DNA of 34,914 nucleotides, from positions 128,489 through 163,402 of the forward strand of contig SSNU01000051.1 of the NCBI GenBank assembly GCA_012064415.1, given 5' to 3'. Numbering within the stretch: position 1 is the stretch's first letter; each line of letters begins with the position of its first letter. The notes below the pieces were generated by a model that had not been told where the DNA came from, did no database searches, and saw only the letters and a list, made by a program, of their open reading frames with translations. The translations under genes were made by a program, and so were the position numbers. This document shows, one piece after another, positions 1 through 10,115 of the stretch. The stretch comes from Gyrodactylus bullatarudis. Taxonomy: Eukaryota > Platyhelminthes > Monogenea > Gyrodactylidea > Gyrodactylidae.

Positions 1-590
1 AGTGTAAAGAGAATACATTTTTTAGGAGCCTAAGAAATACAGTTCTGAAGAGGTGAAGTACAGATCTTCGTTTTCGTTTATCTCTGAATGATGCTGGCTC
101 AGAGTAAACCTTTATCGTTCTACATTTTGAAAAGAATATCTCGAACATTTATAAGCATGTTTTTTAGCGGCTACATCGAGATTCATGTCTGGTGAGTCAC
201 GATATATCCTTGATTTACGATATTTCTTAACGTTGTCGACTGAACTACCTGATATCGTCCGTCTACACGCGACAAGATATTATTCTGTTATTTTCTCTCA
301 TTATTGATTCATATCGACGTAATTTTGATATCATATATATATTAATTTCTTTTTTTTATTCAAGATTATTGTAAAATTCACAACACATCTACTACTCACA
401 GTTTTGGTATGTATTTATTTGAAAATTCGTTACATTATCATTCAATTAATTATTTTGAGATCTTTCAAAAGTTTCAAGACCTTATAATTTTTTTAATTTT
501 GTGAATTCTTGTTATAAATTCTTTTTACGTGGAGATAAAACGCTATGATATGAAAGAATAAACATTTTATTAGTCATTCTCACAAGAAAG
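1..590. other. AT-rich stretch without a recognisable gene
   Basis: No open frame with family resemblance, tRNA or clear repeat is seen. The stretch is AT-rich with short poly-T and TA runs and ends at the TA that borders the foldback element. Confidence 0.5.
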
Positions 591-592
591 TA

Positions 593-1227
593 CAGTCATC
601 GCCAAGAGAGTTTAAGGAATATTGGAATCAAAATTCAGACGTAGAGTTGAAAGAATTGTGTAATGTTATGGTTTTTTGATGGTATATAACTTGAATTCAT
701 ACCCCCACACACATCCATGTAAGAGTAATTAAGTCATATGAAAAGTAATGAGTAATTAGCAGGAAAGGGTCTAACTAATAAGGGAAACTATGTTTTCACA
801 CACAATAGAGATCGATTATGATTTTTCTCTGATTTTTTCAATTAACTCATTTCATTTTCCATTCAAATTTGGAATTAACCTAACCCTAAATAGGCATAAT
901 TTTCTTATTTGTTGAGATAGAAGACTAATTCTTTTTGTATAACATGTCTTAGATTCTGAATTTTGAAAATAAATTCTGAAAAAAAATCAGAGAAAAATCA
1001 TAATCGATCTCTATTGTGTGTGAAAACATAGTTTCCCTTATTAGTTAGACCCTTTCCTGCTAATTACTCATTACTTTTCATATGACTTAATTACTCTTAC
1101 ATGGATGTGTGTGGGGGTATGAATTCAAGTTATATACCATCAAAAAACCATAACATTACACAATTCTTTCAACTCTACGTCTGAATTTTGATTCCAATAT
1201 TCCTTAAACTCTCTTGGTGATTGACTG
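593..1227. mobile_element. Foldback MITE, Tc1/mariner-like ends
   Basis: Two arms of about 250 bp (593-840 and 977-1227) are nearly perfect reverse complements. They differ by a few substitutions and 1-2 nt indels. A roughly 136-bp AT-rich centre separates them. The outer ends read CAGTCA and TGACTG and each is flanked by TA (591-592 and 1228-1229), the target duplication typical of Tc1/mariner transposons. There is no coding capacity, so this is best read as a non-autonomous element mobilised by a Tc1/mariner transposase. The high arm identity suggests recent origin or gene conversion between arms. Confidence 0.85.
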
Positions 1228-1229
1228 TA

Positions 1230-1814
1230 ATATAATATGTGTTTATATATATTACACTATATCCAGAATAATGGATATATACGCCAAGATACCCCATTCT
1301 CTATCATTCATTCCATCTTGGGGCGTTTTTATTAAAAACAGCTAAAATAATTCATTCTCTATCGACCTATTTTCCCAAGAAAAGTTGAAAAAACTTGGAT
1401 TTTTAACTTAAAAATTTTCCTGTTTAACTCCTTCTAATTAATGAAAACGGAAAATATCATTCCATCAATGACATTCGAAAATCAATATAAAGCAACTGAA
1501 TAGTAATTTCTGATGTAATTTCGAATAATTAATTCTAGATGAGATTGTAAAGAAATATGTAACCAGTGAGTATAAACTAATCGAATAATAAAATGTAGAA
1601 ATTATACCAGAAGTAAATCAAAGCCAATAATCGAACCTTTGTCACTGGTTATTACAATATAATGTAGACAATATATAGATTTTCCATGAATGAGTTAAAA
1701 TAATGATGATTATTAACATATGTCAACATTCTAATATTATACAAAAAGAACCGGTTCACTCAGAAAACCGAGGTTGACCAAAAAAAGTTACGGACCAAGG
1801 ATTCTTTGATAATA
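1230..1814. other. Gene-less AT-rich stretch
   Basis: No gene is seen. A short GC-richer imperfect hairpin (about 1281-1327) stands out but has no assigned role. Confidence 0.5.
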
Positions 1815-1968
1815 ATTATATGGCGTGTGAGTATGATGATGAAGTCCGAAATAAAGGCCTTATTTGTGAAAAAACTGACATCGTCTTCTTTCTCCATTTA
1901 ATATGACTTTGGTGGCTCAGCTCAAACCTATGTTCGGAAACATCTCATTGAACAAAATTCAATTTTAG
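1815..1968 (+). mobile_element. Penelope-like pLTR remnant with decayed hammerhead and ORF start
   Basis: This segment aligns by eye with the pLTR copies at 20.3 and 20.9 kb. It shares the stem III hairpin (AAATAA/TTATTT around GGCC), the GAAA box and the downstream start region. The ribozyme core is damaged: the C of CTGATGA is lost and stem II is 5 nt instead of 8. An ATG at 1903 opens a 21-codon frame beginning MTLVAQLK. It resembles the MTTVAQLK start found at the same distance after the hammerhead at 20271 on the minus strand. It is probably the 5' end of a truncated PLE. Confidence 0.6.
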
Positions 1969-2169
1969 ATAAATCGGAACCAAGATGGCATCCTACGTGT
2001 AGTGAGTTTTGAATGTATATCATTTTTTAGAATTTTTTTAACCTTACAACCATAAAAAGCTATCTAATTTATAATTTAGAAATACGAGAAATAGACATTT
2101 TTAGCAATTGAAATGAGATTAAACAAGGTGGAAAAAATATTTTGTTAAATATAATTCAAGAAAAAATTC

Positions 2170-2345
2170 TTCAAACAAATCAATAGTTGAGAAAGTAAAA
2201 AGGATGCCGAAAGTGAGAGGAATAAACGCTTTATTTCAGTCATAATCATCAGCCATACACATGCCTAATATATAGTAAAATAAAGAAAAAAAAATAAGTT
2301 AATCTGATTGGCTCTCTCGTAGTGTTGGAGTACATCTAAAAATTT
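2170..2345 (-). mobile_element. Penelope-like pLTR, minus strand
   Basis: A near copy of 10750-10920 in inverted orientation. Read on the minus strand it holds a CCAATCAG box (2304-2311), a TATATA run (near 2269-2276), the hammerhead fold (2212-2265) and a pyrimidine-rich stretch where the other copy has its ATG. Here that ATG is lost. Assignment to PLEs rests on the shared architecture with pLTRs that adjoin PLE coding sequence at 20.2-20.9 kb. Confidence 0.65.
2212..2265 (-). ncRNA. Hammerhead ribozyme-like fold (type I)
   Basis: On the minus strand the core CUGAUGA (2252-2246) is followed by an 8-nt stem II segment and GAAA (2237-2234). Stem III is AUAAA/UUUAU with a 3-nt loop, and the residue at the cleavage position is U (2221). 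Stem I has GG/CC next to the core and GUG/CAC further out. Stem II has almost no base pairing, so activity is uncertain. Hammerheads are an established component of PLE pLTRs. Confidence 0.65.
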
Positions 2346-2520
2346 ACCACCCTAGGAACACATTTTATTACTTATATGATAATGACTTATTCATTTTACT
2401 TGTTATGAATCATTACTTATGATATATTAACAGAGGTGTAACATTGAAAAGATATATGACATTGTATGCTCTCTGATTAAGTTTAAATTTTTATTAAGTT
2501 TAAATTTTCATCGAAACTCA

Positions 2521-3225
2521 ATGTCTTCAAAGCCAAAAAGAACTACTTGTTTGCGTGAAAAAAAGACATCTCATTTCTAATGATGGATCCATCTCTGACA
2601 ATCCATATCCAAAAAACATTACTGTTGAAGGATTACTCGAACTAATAGAAGATCTCACTTACAAAGTGAACATACTCAAACAGATCAATGCTCGCATTAC
2701 AGACGAAAACACTTCAATGAAAACAGAAATAAACCAACTCAAGCAAAAAATGAATATTTGTGAGTCCTTTTATAGTTTTCCCTTTGCTAATAAACAAGAG
2801 ATCTCCAAATATTCGTTAAATGATCCTAAAATAGTTGATCAAAAAATAAATTCTATGGTCAATAAGATTAATCAACGGACTGGAAAATCATTATCTATAA
2901 CCTGCCTGAAACCGAAAATGATATTCCTAATGTTCATGGTTACTTAGATAAACTTGAAAATAAAATTGAGAATATCATAAAAATAACTCGAATTGGCAAA
3001 CAAATTCTAGGTAAATGCAGGCCAATAAAAATACTTACTAACTCAAAAATTCATTGAAACTTTTTTATTCAAAACAAAAACTCATTCTAAAAGCTCAAAA
3101 TAAGAACCTCTAGAGATAAAACTATCCTTCAGCAAACAATAGCTACCTCTGAATATATTGCTAAAAAGAATAGTTTACAGTTGTATCAGAAAGTAAATTC
3201 CTATCAAAAATATATAGTCTAAACA
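2521..3225 (+). pseudogene. Non-LTR retrotransposon ORF1 (decayed)
   Basis: ATG at 2521 begins MSSKPKKR; a one-base slip in an A-run near 2560 moves the frame into a 130-codon open stretch. It has a Lys-rich start, a heptad-like coiled-coil region (about residues 25-70) and, after another frame change near 2880, an RRM-like segment with IIIYNLPE and RIGK motifs followed by CRPIKI. This order (basic N-terminus, coiled coil, RRM-like domain) is typical of ORF1 RNA-binding proteins of L1-, Jockey- and CR1-type elements. A final tract (ILQQ...LYQK) matches the usual C-terminal helix. At least two frameshifts and several stops make it non-functional. Its ORF2 partner is probably the endonuclease fragment at 4936-5450. 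Confidence 0.75.
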
Positions 3226-3848
3226 TAACACAATAACTTTATCAAAATATTCAATAAATGTACAGTTTTTTCGGTATTTGGAAGATCAATCATTTTTCTG
3301 CAAGTGATTTATTATTAGAGTATATTAATTTGCATCAATAACGTGTTATTATAATTAGAAAGAAGGTGTATAAATTTACAAAATTGCAAATTACAATTGC
3401 ATTTTTTCAAATCGTAGTAACCAAATTATGATTTCACTATCTGATTGATATTATCAAGCTGTAAAAAATTAGATAAAAATTTCCTTTAAAAATTACAGTT
3501 CTGTTAATTTTTTCACCTGAAAACATATTTTTAAGCATAAAATATTTGAATTGGTAATTTTTCTATTATCGTTATATTCTTGCCAATAGGATTCAAGGTC
3601 ATTTCAAGGTTTAACAGACTGTGCGGTTATTCCTATCATTCCTTTATTTATCAACAGATGTTATCTATTTATGGTTTCCATTGATCAAAATATGCTCTTA
3701 TATTCAATTTTCTTCATTAATTACCTCATAACTAATATTGAAAGGGGTTTGACACCTAGTGATAGCATTGTGTAATTAATTATTAATATCTCTTTAAAGA
3801 AAGTAAAAATTTATTGAACATCTGTGTACATTTAAAACATAATGATAA
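3226..3848. other. Stretch between LINE ORF1 and the Tc1 gene
   Basis: No reading frame or clear repeat is seen. It should hold the downstream end of the Tc1-like element (transposase read on the minus strand), but no terminal inverted repeat matching the other side could be found. Confidence 0.4.
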
Positions 3849-4921
3849 TTAATAATCTGACATTTCTCCTCTAAGGTCCATTATTTTCTGGAGCCGACGA
3901 GAAATTGATAAAATGCACTTATTTATGGCTTCCTTCACTTCAGGGAAATTTGCCAATCTCTGAACTTTTTCGTTAATATCGTTGGTGGAATCGTCACCAG
4001 AAACTTTATACCTTGAGAAATAAACTTGAGTAAAGTTAATTTTACTATTTAACTATTTTTCTTACCAAAATCGTTTCATTATTCTAAAAACATTTTCAAT
4101 GACATTAATATCAGGACTTTTAGCAGGGAAATCAATGACGTTGATCCTAGCTCTTCTTAAACAAGCTTTGACATGACCTGCATCATGAACTGGGGCATGG
4201 TCCATAAGCACATCAAGCCATTCCCTTCTGAATCCATCATATGATCTGAAATTCTGATTGAAGAGTTGGATAAATTTTCTTCCATCAATATTACCAGATG
4301 CTGGGGTTAATTGTATTCCACTGTCATACTTTATACTTGCAAAAAACATAACCTTCTTTGGAAACTTCTCTTTCCGGATGGGTCTCGTTCTTGCAATAGT
4401 CAAATCATCACATAAAAGGACTCTTCCCCATCCTGAGAACTTTTGGTTTGAGAAAGTCACTTCATCAGTGAAATGCATTCCAAGCCAATATTCGAGAGGC
4501 TTATCAATATTGTTCAAGGCAAATTCTAACCTCTCTCTCTTATGTCGTTCAGTAAGATTGGGGACTTGTCTTGCATTCACTTGGCTTATTCCTATTCTTG
4601 ACATTGTTGTATGGAGAGTTCTGTTTCTTGAATTAAAATAGGTACTTACGAATAGCTGACATCAGGATAATAAGTCTTTTGTATTGACCGAATGGTTTCA
4701 GTATGATTTCTCTTCACAATTGATTTAAGTCGTATAGCCTCTTGAAGGGAAAACTTTTTCGGGCGACCAGAGACTGAAGCACGAAGAGTGTGCTTGTCAT
4801 TTTTAATTCTGCTAACAGTTTTTATTGATACCCCACAATGATTCGCTATCTCTTTCAAAGTGAGATTTGATTGGAGGAGGTTTTCGATAACACGTTTTTC
4901 ATCTTCATTTATTCTTTTCAT
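3849..4921 (-). CDS. Tc1-family DD34E transposase with two small introns
   Basis: Cut-and-paste transposase acting on TA sites. Three exons (4921-4650, 4620-4066, 4011-3849) join in one frame of 329 residues plus TAA, the normal size for Tc1. Order: first helix-turn-helix (about residues 7-45), a GRPKK hook-like linker (about 53-57), second helix-turn-helix (about 65-100), then the catalytic core. The core has HFTDEVTF (D143), MDHAPVH (D231) and INVIENVF (E266). The 34 residues between D231 and E266 define DD34E. The C-terminus ends in GEMSDY. The start is ATG 4921; the frame is open 30 nt further upstream without an ATG. Both introns begin GTAAG and end AG, and each removes an in-frame stop. 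All catalytic residues are present, so the protein may be intact. No terminal inverted repeats were found, and LINE endonuclease sequence begins within about 20 bp of the start codon, so the element ends may be lost. Confidence 0.85.
4012..4065 (-). other. 54-nt intron of the Tc1 transposase
   Basis: Begins GTAAGA and ends TTTCTCAAG. Splicing joins MKRFW to YKVSGDD and runs open for 54 codons to TAA. Without splicing the frame stops at once. The upstream AG (about 41 nt) leads to a stop, so the second AG is the better acceptor. Confidence 0.75.
4621..4649 (-). other. 29-nt mini-intron of the Tc1 transposase
   Basis: GTAAGT at the 5' end and CAG at the 3' end. Removal restores the second helix-turn-helix as YSTLHTTMSRIGIS, which fits the Tc1 pattern. 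Two other AG sites are also in frame. One gives a 23-nt intron, which adds two residues. The other gives 53 nt, which would delete the recognition helix. An intron of 29 nt is below the usual metazoan minimum, so an unspliced 29-nt insertion is the alternative. Confidence 0.6.
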
Positions 4922-4935
4922 ATTTGTGGGGATTT

Positions 4936-5450
4936 TAATAGGGATTTTCACTTTTTCTACAAAATATAAGATCCTTATTTTCTGTATAATTTCTTCTAAA
5001 AGCCTTTATATCAAACACTCAATATGATTTATACTGTTTTACTGAGACATAGCTGCACGACTCTCACTCCGATAATAGTCTCTACTATGATGGTTATGTT
5101 TTGACAGAGTTGGTGATAAACATGGAGGAGTTATAATTATTATAAAGAAATCATTTGATATTGTGTCATCAACCTGTTCCTCTGTGCTATTGAACTAATG
5201 AGCAAAAAATTTTAAACATTATTCTAATTTATAGAAAACCTAATAATACAATTAGTGATGATTCCTCCTTAAAAAACTCTGTAAATGATTTTGTAAATAC
5301 AGGCAGTGAAATCATAACTCTCGGTGATCTCAACCTTCCTAACGAAAATTGGAATGATCCCAATACTCTTTTCGGAACATACCTCTATAGCTTAGGATTA
5401 CATCAAAGAATATATACTCCAGACAAAACAATATCTTTGAATGCATTTTA
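4936..5450 (+). pseudogene. Non-LTR retrotransposon ORF2, endonuclease domain fragment
   Basis: An apurinic-type endonuclease domain is readable across two frames. Motifs in order are LQNIRSL (about 4955), the CFTETWLHDS block with the W codon mutated to TAG (about 5035-5060), YYDGY, then after a frameshift HGGVIIII (about 5120), YRKPN (about 5235) and ITLGDLNLP (about 5315-5340). These are the family's N-terminal Asn, metal-binding Glu and later GDLN motifs. The reverse transcriptase that should follow is missing. The same family may supply the RT fragments near 11.4 and 12.1 kb. Confidence 0.8.
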
Positions 5451-5773
5451 ACTATACAAAATTCATTAATATATTAAAATGAATGATAATGAAAATGACC
5501 GAAGTGTAACAAAATACTAGACATTTTCATGAGATATAATGTTAGATCGTAAATTACTAATATTATAATACTAGTTTGGATGAATGCATCAACTCTTTGA
5601 AATTTATAATTCATCAAAACTCACAACGAAGATTCACTTATTTCTTTTATAAACATAGAATTCTAATTAAATTTTATTTTTGTACAAAAATTATTTTCTA
5701 ATAATATTTCTATTTGAAAATGATAATTTTAAATGAGAACATATGTATTGTTCAATAAAATTTTCATTTCATT
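5451..5773 (+). repeat. Probable LINE 3' tail
   Basis: AT-rich with no frame. It ends near 5755-5773 in TTCAATAAA followed by ATTTCATTTCATTT. This AATAAA plus (TTTCA)n end is repeated at 6395-6425, and its complement starts the copy at 33206. It looks like a retroposon 3' end joined to ORF2 by an internal deletion. Confidence 0.4.
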
Positions 5774-6425
5774 TAAGCCTTAATATGTCTCTTTCTTTGA
5801 AAAAAACTCAAGTCTAAGCTTACCTGTTGGATCTAATTCATCACAGCAGGAAGTTTAATCAATAATGATCACTTATCACATAATTACTCTTTTGAATTTC
5901 AACAAAAGATTTTATCAAATAAATATTGTATTCTAAGCTAAAAAATGTATCCCTGCTAGGACCTATTAAAAAAATTATGATATTTTAAATATGAATAAAT
6001 AGTGGTTGAAAAAAATGACTTGAAGAAAGTAAAATACTCGATGATGAGATTATAATTATCTGAATATGCAACAATGGTGGCAGAAGCTTTTCCTTTTTTT
6101 AATATTAATAGAAAAATCTAGAATTCTGAAGAAATTTGACAAAGTATCTTAATTTCCCAAAGTAATAATTCTATTGTGATTGAAAAATACTTGAAGAATC
6201 AATACTGATAACTATATATATTTTTTTCATAGATAAGATTTAGATTATAACAGATTTTTGCAAACTATTTTAATTATTATTGTGCACACATAAAAATATT
6301 TTTTTTCTTTTCTTTCTACTTTCCTTTAACTTATTATTATTATTTTTGTACATGATAAATATTTTTATATGAAAATGATGAATGTAAAGCAGAACTTATG
6401 AATTATTCAATAAATTTCATTTCAA
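5774..6425 (-). repeat. Dispersed repeat, copy A (inverted partner of 33206-33895)
   Basis: About 650 bp resembling the reverse complement of 33206-33895 at good identity with small indels. It lies immediately downstream of the hAT C-terminus on the minus strand. Inside, at 5937-5824 on the minus strand, is an exon-like block bounded by a TTTTTTAG acceptor and a CAG/GTAAGC donor. Its reading frame is broken here but open in copy B. The element type is not determined: it could be a hAT 3' region or a retroposon end with a (TTTCA)n tail. Confidence 0.7.
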
Positions 6426-6432
6426 CTGATTA

Positions 6433-6693
6433 TCATTCAATTATTTGAGCATTTTTACTAAATACTCCTGATGAACAGGGTCCGGAAGGACAAGGATAAT
6501 CCATTCGGAATATTCCTTCATGATCCTTAAAAATATTTGATGCAGAGATAAAAAATCTTTCAGAAGATGCTGATGACGCAGGAACATTGAGGAAACTTAT
6601 TGCTGATTCTGTCAACAATGGAAAATTCTCTTTGTTTTGTTTCCACCATTCCAATATATTTACATGAGAATGATCTCTATTTCACCAGGATTT
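6433..6693 (-). pseudogene. hAT transposase C-terminal dimerisation domain fragment
   Basis: About 85 codons on the minus strand ending at 6433. The sequence ILEWWKQN, FPLLTESAISFLNVP and ASSASSERFFISASNIF is the hallmark C-terminal dimerisation region of hAT transposases (LxWW, then P-A-S-S-A-x-S-E-R-x-F-S). The RNase H-like catalytic part and zinc finger are absent. There is no in-frame ATG at the domain start, and a stop lies about 12 codons upstream of the WW motif. It is a remnant of a DNA transposon. Confidence 0.8.
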
Positions 6694-6834
6694 TTGTAAT
6701 CAGGCCTTCAGAGTATTCTTCCTATAAAAATACATGAAATACTTTGTGGCCTAACCCTTCAAAAATTACCAATTAAAACTTGCAAACACTTTCTTTATAG
6801 TTTTGCTTTCATTTGTTTCATTAAATTATCAAAG

Positions 6835-8173
6835 ATGTCTAAAGATGACAACGTTAGAGCTAAACAGAATTTTCATGATTACTTGGAGCAAACAACTGGA
6901 AATTCTCCAATCTCCGAAATTGAATATTCTTCCTTAATAAGTCGTATCAAGTTTTTACAAAACACTGGAACAAAAAAATTATTATGTGATAATCACCTCT
7001 TAAGGCGATATGATGTACTGATTGTTGATGGAAGAGAATGGCTTATCTCAACAAGTGATAAAGATAGCGGAAGAGTACTCAAATTCGTACAGCAGAACGA
7101 AGTTTTTAATATTATCAAGACTGATCATTCAAAATTATTACATGCAGGTCGAGATATAATGAATTCTGAACTTAGAGACAAATACAAGAATATAACAGTA
7201 AAACAAATACAGAAGTTCATCGACTAATGCATCATCTGTCTACAAAATCATTCTCAAGATCTCAAGTAGATCTGATAGACTTCCAATCAAATCCTGATCA
7301 AGATTATAAATTTATTTTGGTATATCAAGATCATTTAACCAAATATGTCCAAAATTATCATCTAATAAACAAAAAGGCTTCATCTGTTTGTTCAGTGTTA
7401 GTTAGGATATTTGCATCGTTTGGAGCTCCGAGAATCCTACAGAGCGAGATCGGCAGAGAGTTCGTAAATAGTCTGATCAATTCATTACTGGAAATATTTC
7501 CTAATTTAAAGATTGTTCATGGCTCACCTAGGCACAGTAAAAGTCAGGGAAGTGTCGAAAGGGCAAACCAAGATATTCAACGTATGCTTAGCGCATGGAT
7601 GAAGGAAAATAACACAAACAGATGGAGCGAGGGACTCATATTCGTTCAAATTGCTAAGAATAATGCGCTCCATTCAGGAATTAAGACAACTCCATTCAAG
7701 GCTGTGTTTGGTAAAAGTATCAGTTTTGACTTTTCTCATCAAAAATGCATGAATGACGAAAGAAATTGCTATCTTCAGCCTATTCCCACAAAGGACGAAA
7801 TTACAGATGAACCTGAATTCGAAGACTATGATATGAATGAATATTTAGATGAGAAAAACCAAACAATTACTGAACAGCGAAAAACTGAATGCTAAGTGAA
7901 TCTAAAAAACGACTTCCATTGCCGAAGATTGGAGAAAATATCAGAGATAAAATACCTGAATTCGAGCGCGAAGGGATCCTGGATACATCATTGGTGTTGT
8001 CTGGGAACTGGAGATAATTGTACCTTCAAAATCGGGACAAAAAGTGGCCTTCTTGATCGTAGATTCACTTCAGGACAATTTAAAATATTGTATGAAAATT
8101 TCATTAATCCAGAAGAAGTACCGAGAAAAGATATTTCTGTTCGAGGCGCAGCAATCGATTCTTCCCTTGGTTC
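6835..8173 (+). pseudogene. KRBA2-like integrase gene, 5' part (interrupted)
   Basis: ATG 6835 opens 130 codons, then an integrase core in a second frame (7227-7895). Order: an H2C2 zinc-binding module (H-x4-H about 7125-7143, then CIIC at about 7228-7239), and a DDE integrase core with SQVDLIDFQ, YQDHLTKY, FGAPRILQS and GSVERANQD. After that comes the GTKSG...RFTSGQF module (8028-8080). This closely matches the KRAB-A domain 2 (KRBA2)/SCAND3-type integrase proteins that are multicopy in many invertebrates. Defects: TAA after KFID (7225), a 1-nt slip around 7240, further slips near 7890 and 8000, and the second catalytic Asp replaced (QSEIGREF, where DNG is expected). Coding resumes at 10116 after the nested transposon. 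Confidence 0.85.
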
Positions 8174-8175
8174 TA

Positions 8176-8224
8176 AAGCATTTACATGTCTATTTGGAAG
8201 GAATGCATTGCAATTTTATAAAAA
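8176..8224 (+). repeat. Left terminal inverted repeat of the nested transposon
   Basis: Begins AAGCATTTACATG and runs through GCATTGCAATTTT. It pairs with 10066-10113 with about eight mismatches. Confidence 0.88.
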
Positions 8225-8961
8225 TTAAAACCGATTTTATAAACAAAAAAACTTCCCTATATCTTAATGTACACACCTTTAAGTACATGACATTTTAATA
8301 ATGATGGGTTCCCATGTTAATACTTAACCTTTGTTTACATTATCGGGCGTAATAATTAAATTATCCCGACTGCATTCGACTCCATTTAAAATTACTAAAT
8401 TCAAATTGGATTTTTTAAATATCGATTTGGTATGCTATAAATTTATGAAAAATCCTGTTTAATCAAAATAAATACATCCTTTTAACAAAAAAAGATAATT
8501 ACTTGAAAACTATGATGTTTATGAAGGTAAAGAAATTAAATACATGTTTCAAACACTTTTGAAAGGAAAAACCGTGTCTGCTTTTATTATTAATTTCTTC
8601 TTGAATTACAATTGTATTAATTTGGTTATTTACATTATACATTGTTTGTTATTGCAAACCCCCAAAATAATTACGATTAATTGATAATTATGATCAAAAA
8701 CCTAAATTAAGGTTTACACTGAGCATGTACATGTAAAAATCGTGTCTGTTTATCTCATTAATTTCTTGAATGATTATTTCTTTGAAATTTATTTATTTTT
8801 GAAATGAAAAAAACATGTAATCTTAAAATCGAAAAATAGCTAATAAACAATTGAGAATGTTTATATTTTATTAAGTAAAATTTATTTAAAAAATAATAAG
8901 GGAATCTCAAATTATTCTAAATCTTCCATCTGGAGGGCTGGCGGATAATATTTCTCGACAT

Positions 8962-9861
8962 TTAAAATGCATTTCGAACTTTTTCTTCTGTACAGACATC
9001 AAAGGACGCAGTTGCAATGGCATCAAGATGCCTCAATCGATGTTCTTGCATTGTTAAGGACCCTTGATCTCTGTTATATCTAAGAATTTCTGGCCTCACT
9101 TCAGAAAGCTTTTTCTTGACATCTGACTTCAAAACACTCCAAATAAGCTCGATTGGATTAAGCAAGAACGAATAAGGTGCCAGGCGAAGAACTGTCACAT
9201 CTGGGAGATTTTTTGCAACAACTTCACAGTTTGAATGGGCTGGTGCATTGTCAACAACGATTGTGAGAGGAAGCATGTTTCTGTCCCAATAGATCTGGAT
9301 GAGCTCTTCCAGCCACTCTTTTTGTCCTCTACAATTACCGTCAACGATTGTGGCCCTTTTGCCGATTGATCGTCCTTCCTTACGCTTCAAAAACAGATTG
9401 AAGTTCGTTTCGTCGACACAAACAATGTGATTCCCTTGGGATCTCTTATTCAAAAGCTCTCTGACGTATACAGCCCGTTTCACTTTATTGACTATACTGT
9501 TCATACCCAAAGGTATCTGCTGGACCTGTTTTAGAGAGATTTGTCTTGCGTCCAAGGCATTTCTGATTGTATTGATGCAGACATCCAAATTGTAATTTTC
9601 TCTGATGAAGTCTCAACATTCTTTGAGGGTTACTTGGCTGTGCTCTTCAATAAAGTCAAAAAGTGCGTTGATGTGAGTGCCATTTATCTTCACGTAATTG
9701 GCTCCCCCTTTAGGCAATGGTAATAGACGATCTGACTAAATCCATTTGTATGCAGTAGAATATGATACATCAGGTAACTAAGCAAATTCTCTCCAGCATC
9801 TGTTCTGATTTGCAAGTTCAATTTTAGCACGGAGCTCTAAGGAGTGTTTCTTGTAAGGCAT
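8962..9861 (-). pseudogene. Tc1/IS630-type transposase of the nested transposon
   Basis: A single frame of 300 codons from ATG 9861 (MPYKKHSLEL) to the stop at 8962, broken by TAG at codon 28, TAG at codon 42 and TGA at codon 83. The N-terminal helix-turn-helix covers about codons 8-45. The DDE core shows VDETNF (D150), VVDNAPAH (D204) and LLNPIELIW (E238). Spacing between the last two is 33. Only 53 residues separate the first two Asp, against 87 in the Tc1 protein at 3849-4921, so about 35 residues of the core appear deleted in frame (around RGQKEWLEEL). A CCAAT box in inverted form lies at 9919-9926, about 58 bp upstream of the ATG. The protein cannot be active; movement must have preceded the decay or used another transposase. 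Confidence 0.88.
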
Positions 9862-10065
9862 TGTAACTGAAGATATTTGCATCACATAAATAATAAAAAG
9901 TCCAAGGTCCCGTGCATTCTGATTGGTTAATATTCATTTAGGACCGCATGCGTGGTGTACAATATCATAAATTCAAGATTTTTACATCTCTGCCCCATAA
10001 GTATTAAAACCCATACAACCCTATTCAAAAACCCTTTTATAAAACCCTTCCAAATAAGATTTCAC

Positions 10066-10113
10066 TTTTAGAAAATTGCAATGCATTTCTACCAATTATA
10101 CATGTAAATGCTA
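10066..10113 (-). repeat. Right terminal inverted repeat of the nested transposon
   Basis: Read on the minus strand it begins TAGCATTTACATG. It ends against the TA duplicate at 10114-10115. Confidence 0.88.
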
Positions 10114-10115
10114 TA

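Larger units (their letters stand above)
8176..10113. mobile_element. Tc1-like transposon inserted in the KRBA2-like gene
   Basis: A 1938-bp element flanked by TA at 8174-8175 and 10114-10115. Its ends are inverted repeats of about 48 bp beginning (A/T)AGCATTTACATG. Removing the element and one TA joins GGTTC-TA-GTC and restores one frame (LGSS, QRYQKCNC) of the host integrase. That fixes the boundaries to the base. It contains a degenerate transposase (9861-8962, minus). The 700 bp left of it are AT-rich with short internal direct repeats (AAAAACCGTGTCTG near 8567, TAAAAATCGTGTCTG near 8733). Confidence 0.92.

Noticed and set aside
1281..1327. GC-rich imperfect hairpin followed by TTTTT, like a bacterial terminator
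   Set aside because: The context is clearly eukaryotic and there is no upstream gene; the stem has a bulge and is probably chance or repeat-derived.
4258..4641. 127-codon plus-strand frame
   Set aside because: It is antisense to the well-supported Tc1 transposase exon 2.
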